Below, piece by piece: positions 8,801 through 20,198 of a DNA stretch of 64,000 nucleotides (position 1 is the first letter of the stretch; every line of letters begins with the position of its first letter). The notes below the pieces were generated by a model. It did no database searches and was not told the DNA's origin. It was given only the letters and a program-made list of their open reading frames with translations. The stretch is taken from positions 1 through 64,000 of the forward strand of contig NZ_CP009149.1 of the NCBI RefSeq assembly GCF_000739065.1, given 5' to 3'. The translations under genes were made by a program, and so were the position numbers. This DNA is from Methanocaldococcus bathoardescens. GTDB lineage: Archaea; AGJL01; Methanococci; Methanococcales; Methanocaldococcaceae.

Positions 8801-9773
8801 TATAGAAGGAGAGCTTATAGTTAGAGAAGATGCTGAAACAAACTGGAATTACGGATGTGACCCATATAAAAGAAAAATAGATGATTTAATAAAATATGGT
8901 GTTGTTGTAGTTGATAAACCAAGAGGTCCAACATCTCATGAGGTTTCAACATGGGTAAAGAAAATCTTAAACTTAGATAAAGCTGGACATGGTGGGACAT
9001 TAGACCCAAAGGTTACTGGTGTTTTGCCTGTTGCGTTAGAGAAGGCTACAAAAACAATACCAATGTGGCATATTCCGCCTAAAGAATATATCTGCCTAAT
9101 GCATCTACATAGGGATGCTTCCGAAGAAGATATATTGAGAGTCTTTAAAGAATTTACAGGAAGGATTTATCAAAGACCACCATTAAAAGCGGCTGTTAAA
9201 AGAAGATTGAGGATTAGGAGGATTCATGAGTTAGAATTATTAGATAAAGATGGTAAGGATGTTTTATTTAGGGTTAAATGCCAATCTGGGACTTATATAA
9301 GGAAATTATGTGAAGATATAGGGGAAGCGTTAGGAACATCTGCCCACATGCAAGAGCTAAGAAGAGTTAAAAGTGGATGCTTTGAAGAGAAAGATGCTGT
9401 TTGTCTGCAAGATTTAGTTGATGCATATCATTTTTGGAAAGAAGATGGAGATGAAGAGGAGTTAAGGAGAGTAATAAAACCAATGGAATATGGATTGAGA
9501 CATTTAAAGAAAGTTGTTGTTAAGGATTCTGCTGTTGATGCTATTTGCCATGGAGCAGATGTTTATGTTAGGGGGATAGCTAAATTGAGTAAAGGTATTG
9601 GAAAGGGAGAAACAGTTTTAGTTGAGACGTTGAAAGGAGAAGCAATTGGAGTAGGAAAGGCATTAATGAACACAAAAGAGATTTTAAATGCAGATAAAGG
9701 CATTGCTGTTGATGTTGAAAGAGTTTATATGGATAGGGGAACGTATCCAAGGATGTGGAAAAGAAGGAAGTGA
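8769..9773 (+). CDS. cbf5: Cbf5/TruB pseudouridine synthase (H/ACA catalytic subunit)
   Basis: A ~334-aa enzyme that isomerises uridine to pseudouridine in rRNA as the catalytic subunit of H/ACA ribonucleoproteins, and can also modify tRNA U55. The catalytic Asp is in HGGTLDPKVTGVLPVAL. VDKPRGPTSHEV and SGTYIRKLCEDIG are TruB motifs, and the last ~80 residues form a PUA RNA-binding domain. The frame is open from an ATG at 8751, but GGTGAT at 8759-8764 points to the TTG at 8769. It overlaps the upstream small membrane protein gene by 32 nt. Confidence 0.95.
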   Translation: MEKTQEKKINNIEGELIVREDAETNWNYGCDPYKRKIDDLIKYGVVVVDKPRGPTSHEVSTWVKKILNLDKAGHGGTLDPKVTGVLPVALEKATKTIPMWHIPPKEYICLMHLHRDASEEDILRVFKEFTGRIYQRPPLKAAVKRRLRIRRIHELELLDKDGKDVLFRVKCQSGTYIRKLCEDIGEALGTSAHMQELRRVKSGCFEEKDAVCLQDLVDAYHFWKEDGDEEELRRVIKPMEYGLRHLKKVVVKDSAVDAICHGADVYVRGIAKLSKGIGKGETVLVETLKGEAIGVGKALMNTKEILNADKGIAVDVERVYMDRGTYPRMWKRRK

Positions 9774-9794
9774 AATTAAAAATGGTGATTTAAA

Positions 9795-10889
9795 ATGAAA
9801 TTCTTTAACAGAGAAAAAGAAATTAACGAAATTTTATCAATCTTAGAAGGAGAACCAAATAGTATTTATTTCATCTATGGCTCTATAAATAGCGGCAAAA
9901 CAACTTTAATAAAGCACATAATAGAAAATAAACTAACTGATGATTATAAGGTTTTCTACATTAATTTTAGAACCTATTTAATCTCAGAAAAGAGAGAATT
10001 TATTGAGGCAATTTTTACTACTAAAAAAGATGATTTTTTTGAGAAGATAAAGGATAAAAATGAAGTTTTAAATTTGATAACAAAAGGAGCTAAGATTTTA
10101 ACCGGTATTCCAATACCAGAAATTGAATTTGATAAACTATTTGAAGAGAAGATAAACGATGCCTTCCAATACTTAAACAGCTTATTGTTGGCTGTTAAAA
10201 AGAGTGGGAAAAAGCCGATATTAATCTTTGATGAGCTTCAAATGATTAAAGATGTTGTTTTAAATGGACAAAAATATTTATTAAAAGAATTGTTTCAGTT
10301 TTTAGTTTCTTTAACTAAAGAACAACATTTATGTCATGTTTTTTGTCTAAGTTCGGATAGTTTGTTTATTGAGTATGTTTATAATACTGGAGAGTTAGAG
10401 GGAAGGGTGAAATATCTATTGGTTGATGATTTTGATAAAGAGACAGCAATAAAGTTTATTGATTTCCTATCAGAAAACATTTTAAATAAAAGACTCTCTG
10501 ATGATGAGAAAGAGTTAATCTATAGCTATGTAGGGGGGAAGCCAATATACATCTACAATGTAATTGATGAGATGAGATATAAAGAGCTAAAAGAAATTTT
10601 AGATTATATGTTAAAAGAAGAGACATCAAAACTAAATATGTTTTTAGAAATCTTAGAATATTCAAAACCAAAAGTAGAGATTGGCGATGAAAAAATTGAA
10701 ATAAATAAAGAAGATATAGTTAGTGCATTAAGATTGTTTAAGGAAAGGTATGAAATTCCTAAAAAAGAGATTTCAATGCCCGTATATATTTATCTAATTA
10801 AGAAAAATATTCTATTCTTAAATCCTATTGAAGGAATTTTAAGACCACAATCATTTTTAATCTGGAATGCTATAAAAAGAGTGCTATAA
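9795..10889 (+). CDS. Archaeal P-loop ATPase (ATPase_2 family)
   Basis: A 364-aa STAND-like archaeal ATPase. Walker A is [10 protein letters not shown] near residue 36 and Walker B is [10 protein letters not shown] near 140; the sensor region is [14 protein letters not shown]-terminal winged-helix-like part ends the protein. It starts [11 protein letters not shown], a signature shared with the paralogue at 58116-59132. Cellular role unknown; relatives are often linked to mobile elements or DNA handling. The stop codon abuts a MITE-like element, TAA followed directly by ATAGGAC. Confidence 0.88.
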   Translation: MKFFNREKEINEILSILEGEPNSIYFIYGSINSGKTTLIKHIIENKLTDDYKVFYINFRTYLISEKREFIEAIFTTKKDDFFEKIKDKNEVLNLITKGAKILTGIPIPEIEFDKLFEEKINDAFQYLNSLLLAVKKSGKKPILIFDELQMIKDVVLNGQKYLLKELFQFLVSLTKEQHLCHVFCLSSDSLFIEYVYNTGELEGRVKYLLVDDFDKETAIKFIDFLSENILNKRLSDDEKELIYSYVGGKPIYIYNVIDEMRYKELKEILDYMLKEETSKLNMFLEILEYSKPKVEIGDEKIEINKEDIVSALRLFKERYEIPKKEISMPVYIYLIKKNILFLNPIEGILRPQSFLIWNAIKRVL

Positions 10890-10967
10890 ATAGGACTTTC
10901 ACAGGAACAAATTTTTGATTGAACTAACTGCCTGAATGAACTTTAATATATAAACTGTGAGTCCTAT
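10890..10967. repeat. MITE-like element A (ATAGGACTTTC terminal inverted repeats)
   Basis: A 78-bp element with ends ATAGGACTTTCACAG and, inverted, ATAGGACTCACAG. It begins one base after the ATPase stop. It carries TTAATATATAAACTG near its right end, a TATA-like stretch that could serve the ferredoxin gene starting at 11008. Related to elements at 11197-11292, 21238-21327 and 34102-34195. It lacks the internal GATGCC hairpin of the other copies, so it is a shortened member. Confidence 0.75.
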
Positions 10968-11007
10968 TTAATATATCAAAATATCAAAAAAGTATGGAGG
11001 GATAATA

Positions 11008-11217
11008 ATGAAGATAGAAATAAATGAAAACTTCTGTAAGGGATGTGATATATGTATTGTAGTATGCCCAAGAGGAGTGTTTGAGAAATCAAAAAAGTTG
11101 AATAAAAAAGGTATCTATCCACCAATCCCAGTAAATGCTGAAAAATGCACAAAGTGCAATCTCTGTGTATTACAATGCCCAGACCAGGCAATATCAATAG
11201 AACTTTCGCAGGAATAA
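11008..11217 (+). CDS. 2[4Fe-4S] ferredoxin, oxidoreductase delta-subunit type
   Basis: A 69-aa protein with two clusters: CKGCDICIVVCP near residue 10 and CTKCNLCVLQCP near 47. The insertion between clusters (PRGVFEKSKKLNKKGIYPP) resembles the delta subunits of 2-oxoacid:ferredoxin oxidoreductases such as KorD, but no partner subunits are adjacent. GGAGGGAT precedes the ATG. The last five residues (ELSQE) and the stop codon lie within MITE-like element B, so the insertion has rewritten the C-terminus. The gene is bracketed by elements A and B. Confidence 0.88.
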   Translation: MKIEINENFCKGCDICIVVCPRGVFEKSKKLNKKGIYPPIPVNAEKCTKCNLCVLQCPDQAISIELSQE

Positions 11218-11292
11218 AATTTTATTATTGCACAAAGATGCCTTTTGGCATCAATGTTCCTTAATTAAAGGTATAAACTGCGAAAGTTCTAT
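11197..11292. repeat. MITE-like element B
   Basis: A 96-bp element with perfect 15-16 bp inverted termini, ATAGAACTTTCGCAG and CTGCGAAAGTTCTAT. The centre holds the hairpin GATGCC-TTTT-GGCATC. It overlaps the 3' end of the ferredoxin gene and supplies its last codons and stop. The remainder of the gap to 11425 is AT-rich promoter sequence for GTP cyclohydrolase III. Confidence 0.85.
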
Positions 11293-11425
11293 TCAATAGA
11301 AGAGTAATTAATTTTTTTAATAGCCTACACATAAACTTTTTAATGAATAATAATAAATAAAACTACATTGAAGTTAATTATTTGCTAAACTAATATTTAC
11401 ATAAATTATTGAAAGAGATGGGAAG

Positions 11426-12232
11426 ATGATTCAAATAACGGTAATTCAAATAGATAATTACGGACCTTGGACAGTTACACCAAATCCAAGAAGAGAGAGT
11501 GATTTACAAGCTCTGCAGAGCAGATTATATGCTGATTTAAATCTCATGTTTGGGGCTCATAAGGGATTGGTGTTTTATACAAGATTTGATAATTTAATAG
11601 CTATAACAAATGGTATTGATTTAATTACACATAAGAGAATTCAGGAAAGTATAAGGAATAGGTATCCATTTACAGTTAGTATGGCTATTGCTTCAGCTGA
11701 AACACCTTATGAAGCTCAAAAACTTGCTACAGAAACACTACAAGAGCATGGAAGTGCTCAGGATGAAAACAGAAAGGAAGTTTTAGATGTTACCAATGAG
11801 TTAGTTGTTGATGGATATGTTCAGATTGCCCACATTGATATAAATAACATTACAGGAACTCTTACAGATATAGTGAGTGCCTATGACACCTATCTAAATG
11901 TAAATAAAGTTAAATTGGCATTGATGGAGGAGCTTTTAAAACATAATGCTTTGTTGTTTTTCATAGGTGGAGATAACTTCATGTCTCCATCAAATGGAAT
12001 GAATGAGGAAGATTTCTTAGATATTTTCAACAGAATCAATAAAAAGTATAAGATAGAGCTAAAAGCAGGAATTGGGATAGGAAGAACTGCTGAAGATGCC
12101 TCAAACTTAGCAGATATTGGATTAGAAAAAATTAGAGGAAAGTTGGTTGATAAGAATGTATGCACTTTAAAGCAGGATGACTTTTTAGAGCAAAATATAA
12201 CAACTGGAAGATTATGTGGATTACAAAGGTGA
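11426..12232 (+). CDS. gch3: GTP cyclohydrolase III
   Basis: A 268-aa enzyme that opens the GTP imidazole ring to give the formylamino-pyrimidine intermediate (FAPy), the first step of archaeal F420 and riboflavin synthesis. It is made of two tandem half-domains related to nucleotide cyclases: [15 protein letters not shown] in the first and [16 protein letters not shown] in the second, where the Asp residues bind metal. Length equals the family norm. It is 9 nt upstream of the Dus-like gene, suggesting one operon. Confidence 0.95.
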   Translation: MIQITVIQIDNYGPWTVTPNPRRESDLQALQSRLYADLNLMFGAHKGLVFYTRFDNLIAITNGIDLITHKRIQESIRNRYPFTVSMAIASAETPYEAQKLATETLQEHGSAQDENRKEVLDVTNELVVDGYVQIAHIDINNITGTLTDIVSAYDTYLNVNKVKLALMEELLKHNALLFFIGGDNFMSPSNGMNEEDFLDIFNRINKKYKIELKAGIGIGRTAEDASNLADIGLEKIRGKLVDKNVCTLKQDDFLEQNITTGRLCGLQR

Positions 12233-12241
12233 TTACATACT

Positions 12242-13018
12242 ATGAACAAAAAAATAGAAGAATTAAATGAGTTAGATAAAAAAGTTGTCTTAGCTCCAAT
12301 GGCAGGCATTACTGATGGGGATTTCTGCAAAAAATTTAAAGATTTGTTTGCCATTGTTACCATTGGTGGCTATAATTTAGATACTGCAACTTATAAAGCA
12401 AGTAAAGAGATAGAAAAAAGAGGAAGGAAGGAATTTTCTATAAATTTGGAGGAGTTCAACAACTATATAATTGAGCAAATAAAAAAGGCAAGAGAAAGCA
12501 ATGCCTTAGTTTCAGTTAATGTTAGATTTGTTGATATAGATGAAGCTTATGATAAATTATTAACCATTGCTAAACATGCTGATGTCATTGAACTTAACTG
12601 CCATTGTAGGCAGAAGGAAATAACTTCATTAGGCATAGGGCAAGAGTTAATGAAAAATAAAAATCTTCTGAAAGAATTTTTAACTAAAATGAAAGAGTTA
12701 AATAAACCAATTTTTTTAAAGATAAGGTTAAATTACATCCCATTAAAAGAGTTAATAGATAATTTAAACTATGTGAGAGATTATTTTGATGGATTGCACG
12801 TTGATTGTTTTTATCCCGGAAAACCTTATGCTGATTTAAACTCATTAAAAACCTTAGCAGAAGAATTTAGTGATAAGGTAATAATTGGAAATAACTCAAT
12901 CGATTCATTAGAAAAAGCTAAGGAAATGCTAAGATACTCTGATTTTGTATCTGTTGCAAGGACTGTTTTAAAAGGTAATGTTAAATGGATAAAAGAGCTA
13001 AATGAAAGAGACATTTAA
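12242..13018 (+). CDS. Dus-like FMN TIM-barrel protein
   Basis: A 258-aa TIM-barrel flavoprotein related to tRNA-dihydrouridine synthases. VVLAPMAGITDGDFC near residue 14 is the FMN-binding start and KPIFLKIRLN near 155 carries the conserved Lys-x-Arg. The usual Dus active-site segment is altered (ELNCHCRQKEITSLGIG), and the protein is shorter than true Dus enzymes, so the substrate is uncertain. It forms an operon with GTP cyclohydrolase III and ends overlapping the convergent hemA by 4 nt. Confidence 0.8.
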   Translation: MNKKIEELNELDKKVVLAPMAGITDGDFCKKFKDLFAIVTIGGYNLDTATYKASKEIEKRGRKEFSINLEEFNNYIIEQIKKARESNALVSVNVRFVDIDEAYDKLLTIAKHADVIELNCHCRQKEITSLGIGQELMKNKNLLKEFLTKMKELNKPIFLKIRLNYIPLKELIDNLNYVRDYFDGLHVDCFYPGKPYADLNSLKTLAEEFSDKVIIGNNSIDSLEKAKEMLRYSDFVSVARTVLKGNVKWIKELNERDI

Positions 13019-14193
13019 TTTTTATTTTTACTACCGAGTTTTTTAAATTCTTTGGCTAAGCACTCAAAAACCTCTTTATCTTCCACATTCTCAAATATCT
13101 TTATTATATCGTAAATTATCCTTTTACACAATGCCTTTGAAAAATCTTCTAAAACTTCTTCAACAGATTTATTTTTATTCTTCAATATCTTTTTCGCTTT
13201 TTCAACTTCCTTCTTTCTTACATTTTCAATATACTGCCCAAGTTCTTTTATTGCTGTTTCAAATCTCATTTTATCAAGAAGCTCTTTTAACTGCTCCAAC
13301 TCCTCACAAATAATCATCTCAACCTTTGGAATTTCTTCTTTCCTCTTCTTTAAATTTTCCTCAGCCACTAATCTCAAATCATCAATTGTAAATAAAAAAA
13401 TATCTGGCAACTCTCTAATATCATCAGTTGTATCTCTTGGATTGGCTATATCTATAATAATTGTCTTTCCAGCATTTTTTAATCGCTCTTTATTTAAAAT
13501 TGGGTGTGGGGCTCCTGTTGCTGAAATAACTATATCGGCATATCTTAAAGCTTCTTCCAATTTATCAAACTTTATAGCCATTCCTCCAAGTTCTTTAGCT
13601 AATTTTTCAGCTTTTTCATAGGTTCTGTTTGCTACAATAATTGCTTTAATGTTTTTTTCCTTCAACGCCTTTATAACTAAATTTGCCATCTCTCCAGCTC
13701 CAATTAATAAGACATTTTTTCCTTCTAATCCAAAAATTTTTTCTGCCAATTCAACTGCCGCAGAGCCAATTGAAACCCCGCCTTCGTTTATCTTTGTCTC
13801 CACTCTCGCTCTCTGTCCAGTATGTATTGCTTTTAAAATAATTTTCTCTAATTTTTTAGATATTTTGCCTTTTTCTTTTGCTTTTAGATAGGCATTTTTT
13901 AACTGCCCAAGTATTTGGTTTTCTCCAACAATCATTGACTCTAAACCACATGCAACTCTAAAAAGATGCTCTACTGCTTTATCTCCAATCAAAATGTCAA
14001 ACTTCTCTAAATTTACGTTTTTAAGGTTTTTGATTTCTTCTAAGCTATCTACATCAAATATTATTTCTACTCTGTTGCATGTTTGTAATAATATGGCATT
14101 ATCAAACATCTCATAAAATTTTTCTTCATCCATTCTAAGCTTTTCTAATTCAGAAACGTTATATTTTTTATAATCAGCTTTTAGTATTATCAT
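13015..14193 (-). CDS. hemA: Glutamyl-tRNA reductase
   Basis: A 392-aa NADPH-dependent enzyme that reduces Glu-tRNA(Glu) to glutamate-1-semialdehyde, the first committed step of tetrapyrrole (F430, corrinoid, siroheme) synthesis. The nucleophilic Cys is in LLQTCNRVEI near residue 38. ACGLESMIVGENQILGQL is the substrate-binding signature, and NVLLIGAGEMA is the NADPH-binding loop. A C-terminal helical dimerisation domain follows. Its start overlaps the upstream precorrin-2 dehydrogenase gene by 20 nt, so the two are one operon. Confidence 0.97.
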   Translation of the reverse strand: MIILKADYKKYNVSELEKLRMDEEKFYEMFDNAILLQTCNRVEIIFDVDSLEEIKNLKNVNLEKFDILIGDKAVEHLFRVACGLESMIVGENQILGQLKNAYLKAKEKGKISKKLEKIILKAIHTGQRARVETKINEGGVSIGSAAVELAEKIFGLEGKNVLLIGAGEMANLVIKALKEKNIKAIIVANRTYEKAEKLAKELGGMAIKFDKLEEALRYADIVISATGAPHPILNKERLKNAGKTIIIDIANPRDTTDDIRELPDIFLFTIDDLRLVAEENLKKRKEEIPKVEMIICEELEQLKELLDKMRFETAIKELGQYIENVRKKEVEKAKKILKNKNKSVEEVLEDFSKALCKRIIYDIIKIFENVEDKEVFECLAKEFKKLGSKNKN

Positions 14194-14809
14194 TCTCCCA
14201 CTTCTCTATTAATCTTTTTAGTTCTTCTCTAAATTTCTCATTTTCAAAAATCTTTTTTAATATTTTTTCTCGGTCTCTCTGTTTAGGAATTGTCTCTTTT
14301 AAAAACTCTCTCATATATGCCATCATATTTATGTCAGTTGATTTTAGATAGTTTTCAACAAAAATTCTTATATGCTTAGCTATTAAAGGGCTTTTTCCTT
14401 TTGTGTATATGCTAAATATTACTTCATCAACTTCTGTATAGGCAGGGATGATAAAATTAACTCCTTCTGTCTTTGTTGAAGAATTTACAAATTTATTTAG
14501 CTCTTTAGCTAACTTAACTATCCTCTTATTAATTTCATCGTTGATAGCTGTAATTATAAAATCATACGTCATTATAATATTTTTTAGCTCTTTATCACTC
14601 AACTGATTAATATCAATTTCAATTAAATTTAGGTTTTTGTTATTTTCTTTTAATTTTTTTATTTCTTCATCAAATTCCTTAGAGTAAATATCAACAATTC
14701 CCCCACTTTTTAATATTTTCTTAGCCCTTCTCTTTCCTACACTTCCACAACCAAATACTGCAACTTTTTTTCCTTCAAAAGATAACAAAACAGGAAGCAA
14801 ATTAATCAC
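14174..14809 (-). CDS. Precorrin-2 dehydrogenase / siroheme synthase, Met8-like
   Basis: A 211-aa bifunctional dehydrogenase-ferrochelatase type protein. The Rossmann motif KVAVFGCGSVGKRRAKKI lies near residue 15, and FIIPAYTEVDEVIFSIYTKG with GKSPLIAKHIR is typical of the CysG-N/Met8 group. It lacks the methyltransferase domain of CysG. It oxidises precorrin-2 to sirohydrochlorin, the precursor of siroheme, F430 and cobamides. It overlaps the radical SAM gene upstream by 8 nt and hemA downstream by 20 nt. Confidence 0.92.
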   Translation of the reverse strand: MINLLPVLLSFEGKKVAVFGCGSVGKRRAKKILKSGGIVDIYSKEFDEEIKKLKENNKNLNLIEIDINQLSDKELKNIIMTYDFIITAINDEINKRIVKLAKELNKFVNSSTKTEGVNFIIPAYTEVDEVIFSIYTKGKSPLIAKHIRIFVENYLKSTDINMMAYMREFLKETIPKQRDREKILKKIFENEKFREELKRLIEKWENDNTKS

Positions 14810-16304
14810 CTATAATTTTTCCTTCTAAATACTTTTCATAAGCTTTAATTATTTTAACTTTCTTTGTTTTTCCAATAAATTTAGCTCCATCTTTAACAAC
14901 AACCATTAATCCGCTATCTGGAAGATAGCCAATAGCATCTCTTTTATTTCTAAAGTGTCTCTCTGATATTATAACTTCTAAAACTTTTCCTACATATTTT
15001 TTCTTTATCTCTAAATTTATTTTATTGGCTGTTTCTCTAATTAGTAAAGAATGCTTAGTAATATTTGGCTTAAAATTTTGAAATGCAGACATAGGTAGAG
15101 GCCTAAATTTATAGACAGTTATTTTGTCAATATATGGTTTAATTTTGTGCATAAAATTAACTGTGTTTTTTGCAGTCTCCTCATTCTCCCCAGGTAATCC
15201 ATAGATAAAATATACTTGGGCTTTTAAATTATATTTTTTTGCTATTTTAACAGCTTTTAAGACATCGTCTGGTGTTGCAGGTCTTCCTAATAATCTGCAA
15301 TGCTCTTTATCTCCACTCTCACAACCAATATAGATTGGGGTTTTTAGATATTTGCTAAATATCTCTGCTACTTTCTCATCAAACAAATTTGCCTTTATAT
15401 TCTCAATTAATATGTTTGCATTATATTTATCAGCCAAATCTTTACACTTTGATAATAAAGATTCAATTGCTTCATAGTTTGGCTCTGGGAAGTGGGGATT
15501 TGTTAATTTCTCTCCTCTTTTATAATCTAAAAAATCTGGAGCAGATAAAACAATTCTTTTAACTCCTTCCTCTAATAATGCCTTAACCTCTTTTAGTATA
15601 TCTTCTTCATCTCTACTTCTTGCATATCCAAAGACAGAAGGGACAGAGCAGAAACCACAACCAGGATTTATATTTAGAGGGCATTTTAATGTTCCATTTT
15701 CACATAAGTTGCATCTTTTGTTAGTGCATAATAATAGAGGTCTTTTAAAATTGCTACAGCCCCTAACAACCTCAACATAAACTCTCGCAGAGAAGTAATT
15801 TTTATAGTCTTTAATTTCTGTTGATGGGGTTATTAACTTTAAATCAGTTAAAATCTTCCTTAGAGGATTTATTTTTAACTCATCTTCATCATAATCCCAA
15901 TATGTTGTTCCTTTAACATCTTTAGCATCAAAATCCTTCTTTATTAATTCTCTTATTGTTACCTCTCCCTCTCCAACTATGCTTATATCTGCCTCTATTT
16001 TTTCTAAAAGGTTTATATCATTAGCTATAGGCCCTCCGACAATTATTTTACTGTTAGTTTTTAATCTAATTCTTTCAACCAATTTTTTAACACATTTAAA
16101 GTCAGAAGTCATTGCACTAATAAAAATTAGGTTGTATTTTTTAACATTTTTAATATCTAAATCCTCTACAGGGGTTATCTTTGCTTCAATTCCTTCATTT
16201 TGCAAAATACCTTTAACTGTTCTCGGCCCAGCTCCAATAACATCCCTTGCTAAAATCCTTTTTCCATCACCAGAAGCTAAACAATCAATAATTAATGCTT
16301 TCAT
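14802..16304 (-). CDS. B12-binding/radical SAM protein with C-terminal TRAM-like domain (MJ1487 type)
   Basis: A 500-aa protein with a cobalamin-binding-like Rossmann domain (residues ~1-150; IIVGGPIANDINLL, ISIVGEGEVT), a radical SAM domain, and a C-terminal TRAM-like beta-barrel (~430-500; GKVLEVIISERHF, KVKIIKAYE). The Fe-S motif is split: GC near residue 184, then about 35 residues with four more cysteines (CTNKRCNLCENGTLKC), then GCGFC. It heads the operon with precorrin-2 dehydrogenase and hemA. Substrate unknown; a methylation or methylthiolation of RNA or protein is possible. GTGAG precedes the ATG. An IS6-like element ends 36 bp upstream, so promoter context may be altered. Confidence 0.85.
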   Translation of the reverse strand: MKALIIDCLASGDGKRILARDVIGAGPRTVKGILQNEGIEAKITPVEDLDIKNVKKYNLIFISAMTSDFKCVKKLVERIRLKTNSKIIVGGPIANDINLLEKIEADISIVGEGEVTIRELIKKDFDAKDVKGTTYWDYDEDELKINPLRKILTDLKLITPSTEIKDYKNYFSARVYVEVVRGCSNFKRPLLLCTNKRCNLCENGTLKCPLNINPGCGFCSVPSVFGYARSRDEEDILKEVKALLEEGVKRIVLSAPDFLDYKRGEKLTNPHFPEPNYEAIESLLSKCKDLADKYNANILIENIKANLFDEKVAEIFSKYLKTPIYIGCESGDKEHCRLLGRPATPDDVLKAVKIAKKYNLKAQVYFIYGLPGENEETAKNTVNFMHKIKPYIDKITVYKFRPLPMSAFQNFKPNITKHSLLIRETANKINLEIKKKYVGKVLEVIISERHFRNKRDAIGYLPDSGLMVVVKDGAKFIGKTKKVKIIKAYEKYLEGKIIGD

Positions 16305-16339
16305 TTTCTCACTTATAAAAAATCTAAGATTTTTTAGAG

Positions 16340-17043
16340 AGACTGTCAGGTTAAATTTTTATCAATATGTCGATAAAAAATAGTAAATATGAAGCTCGCA
16401 ATAGATGTAATAAAGGAGAGAATCGAAGAGAAGAAGCTTTTTAAGAGGAATAGGAAGTCGATAGAAGTTAAAATCTTAGCAGGGCTTTTATACTACCTCG
16501 GGTTATCGTTGAGGAAGACGAGTTTATTTCTCTCCCAATTCGAAAGTATAAGCCACGAGTCAGTTAGAGTTTATTATCACAAGATTAAAGAGGTTTTAAA
16601 CAAGCCTGAGAAGACTGTAAGAAGGTTAACTGCAATCGACGAGACTAAACTAAAGGTCGGAGATAAGAATATTTACGTATGGTCTGCTATTGACGTTGAA
16701 TCGAAGGAATGCTTGGGAGTTTATATATCAAAAACAAGAAATTACCTCGATACTATATTATTCGTTAGGAGTATATTAAAATTTTGCTCGAATAAGCCCA
16801 AGATTTTAGTCGATGGTGGAAAATGGTATCCGTGGGCATTGCAGAAGTTGGGCTTAAAATTTGAGAGAGTCCGATTCGGATTGAGAAATTGTATAGAAAG
16901 CTTCTTCTCACTACTCAAACGAAGAACAAAAGCATTCTTTAATAGATTCCCTAATAATAGTAAGTTCGATACGGTTATTAGTTGGATAAAGAGCTTCATG
17001 ATGTTCTACAATTGGATACTATCAATAACTTGACAGTCTCCTC
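16340..17043 (+). mobile_element. IS6-like insertion sequence
   Basis: A ~704-bp element with inverted ends around GACTGTCA(G/A)GTTA. A 10-bp direct repeat TTTTTTAGAG flanks it (16330-16339 and 17044-17053) and is the likely target duplication, though the right terminus is then four bases longer than the left. It encodes one intact transposase. It sits between the radical SAM gene and birA, which belong to different gene-order blocks in M. jannaschii as I remember them. Confidence 0.85.
16389..17033 (+). CDS. IS6-type DDE transposase
   Basis: A 214-aa transposase. The catalytic triad is visible: Asp in [11 protein letters not shown], Asp in [12 protein letters not shown], and Glu in [17 protein letters not shown]. 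The N-terminal helix-turn-helix includes [15 protein letters not shown]. The frame is intact and its stop codon TGA lies inside the right terminal inverted repeat. Codon use includes TCG and CGA, commoner here than in neighbouring genes. Probably active. Confidence 0.92.
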   Translation: MKLAIDVIKERIEEKKLFKRNRKSIEVKILAGLLYYLGLSLRKTSLFLSQFESISHESVRVYYHKIKEVLNKPEKTVRRLTAIDETKLKVGDKNIYVWSAIDVESKECLGVYISKTRNYLDTILFVRSILKFCSNKPKILVDGGKWYPWALQKLGLKFERVRFGLRNCIESFFSLLKRRTKAFFNRFPNNSKFDTVISWIKSFMMFYNWILSIT

Positions 17044-17113
17044 TTTTTTAGAGATAACAATTCATAAATATTCCAACTAACAGAAAATATTATGTAGGCA
17101 GTATTTAAAATGA

Positions 17114-17839
<726 letters not shown>

Positions 17840-17867
17840 AAGATTACATCAAATTAGGATGATAACC

Positions 17868-18239
17868 ATGAAAATAATAAAAAGTGAATATGACAAAATT
17901 AAGCCCTATATTACTAAAGATGGCTCAATAATTAGAGAATTAATGCATCCTAATGTTCATGGAAATGTAAAACAAAGTTTAGCGGAAGCTATAGTTCCAG
18001 TAGGTTCTAAAACTTTATTACATAAACATTACAAATCTGAAGAGATATATTATATTTTAGAAGGAAAGGGATTAATGACATTAGGTGATGAGAAATTTGA
18101 AGTTAAAAAAGGAGATACTATATTAATTCCTCCTGAAATTCCTCATAAAATTGAAAATATTGGCAATGTTCCTTTAAAGATATTGTGTTGCAGTTATCCT
18201 CCATATTCTCATGAAGATACAAAAATAATGAAAAAATAA
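17868..18239 (+). CDS. Small cupin-domain protein
   Basis: A 123-aa single cupin barrel. Metal-binding motif 1 is LLHKHYKSEEIYYILEG and motif 2 is IPPEIPHKIENIG. Such proteins are isomerases, dioxygenases or sugar/metal binders; the substrate cannot be told. An upstream in-frame ATG at 17859 is part of the ribosome site GGATGAT, so the ATG at 17868 was chosen. It follows birA by 28 nt and may be co-transcribed. Confidence 0.85.
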   Translation: MKIIKSEYDKIKPYITKDGSIIRELMHPNVHGNVKQSLAEAIVPVGSKTLLHKHYKSEEIYYILEGKGLMTLGDEKFEVKKGDTILIPPEIPHKIENIGNVPLKILCCSYPPYSHEDTKIMKK

Positions 18240-18244
18240 TTTTT

Positions 18245-18523
18245 TTATTTTATTCTTATTCCAAAAGTAAATAAAAACATCCAGATAATCATTAATATTA
18301 GTATCAATACAGAGAGTGCCATTAAACCTGGGGAATTCCCAAAGATTATTGGTATAGGTCCTATCATTACAATTCCAGAATATTCAACATTATTTTCATC
18401 AGTTTTTTCAGTTTTTAGCTTTTTATAATCTTCTTGAGAGCTTGGTAAAATAATACCCAAAGTTATCATAAAAAATCCAATAAACATTAAAATAATTCCT
18501 AAAAATATTAATATTGGCTTCAT
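18245..18523 (-). CDS. DUF131-type small membrane protein
   Basis: A ~92-aa protein with a transmembrane helix near residues 4-25 and another near 68-90, joined by a polar segment containing GIVMIGPIPIIFGNSP. This loop motif is characteristic of an archaeal family (DUF131/TIGR00304) of unknown function. ATG 18523 lies after GGGATGAT; an ATG two codons earlier is possible. It converges on the cupin gene. Confidence 0.8.
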   Translation of the reverse strand: MKPILIFLGIILMFIGFFMITLGIILPSSQEDYKKLKTEKTDENNVEYSGIVMIGPIPIIFGNSPGLMALSVLILILMIIWMFLFTFGIRIK

Positions 18524-18565
18524 AATCATCCCTTTTTAAAAAATAAGATAGTACTATCTGAAATA

Positions 18566-18631
18566 TTATTTACCTAATGGATAGTTAGGTGCTTCATTGG
18601 TAATGATAATGTTGTGAGGATGGCTCTCAAC
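18566..18631 (-). pseudogene. Second, detached copy of the guaB 3' end
   Basis: On the minus strand these 66 nt read [20 protein letters not shown], then K and stop, matching the last 21 codons of guaB with one amino-acid change (Asp to Asn) but many third-position changes. It lies ~130 bp downstream of the intact guaB terminus, separated by a GC-rich double-hairpin segment. The mostly synonymous divergence means the copies separated while both were under protein-level selection, so this is not a fresh local duplication. Confidence 0.9.
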
Positions 18632-18691
18632 GAAAGGGGCTTCGCCCCTTTTCAAACCTCAAGGATACCTCCTCGCTTCGCTCGGAGGTAT
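18632..18691. repeat. GC-rich double-hairpin element between guaB and its detached end
   Basis: Two hairpins: AAAGGGGC-TTC-GCCCCTTT (18633-18651) and ATACCTCC-(11 nt)-GGAGGTAT (18665-18691), the second with an inner GC-TTC-GC. GC content is far above the surroundings. It separates the guaB stop codon from the detached copy of its 3' end. It may also terminate guaB transcripts. Confidence 0.8.
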
Positions 18692-18698
18692 AAAGAAG

Positions 18699-20198
<1,500 letters not shown>

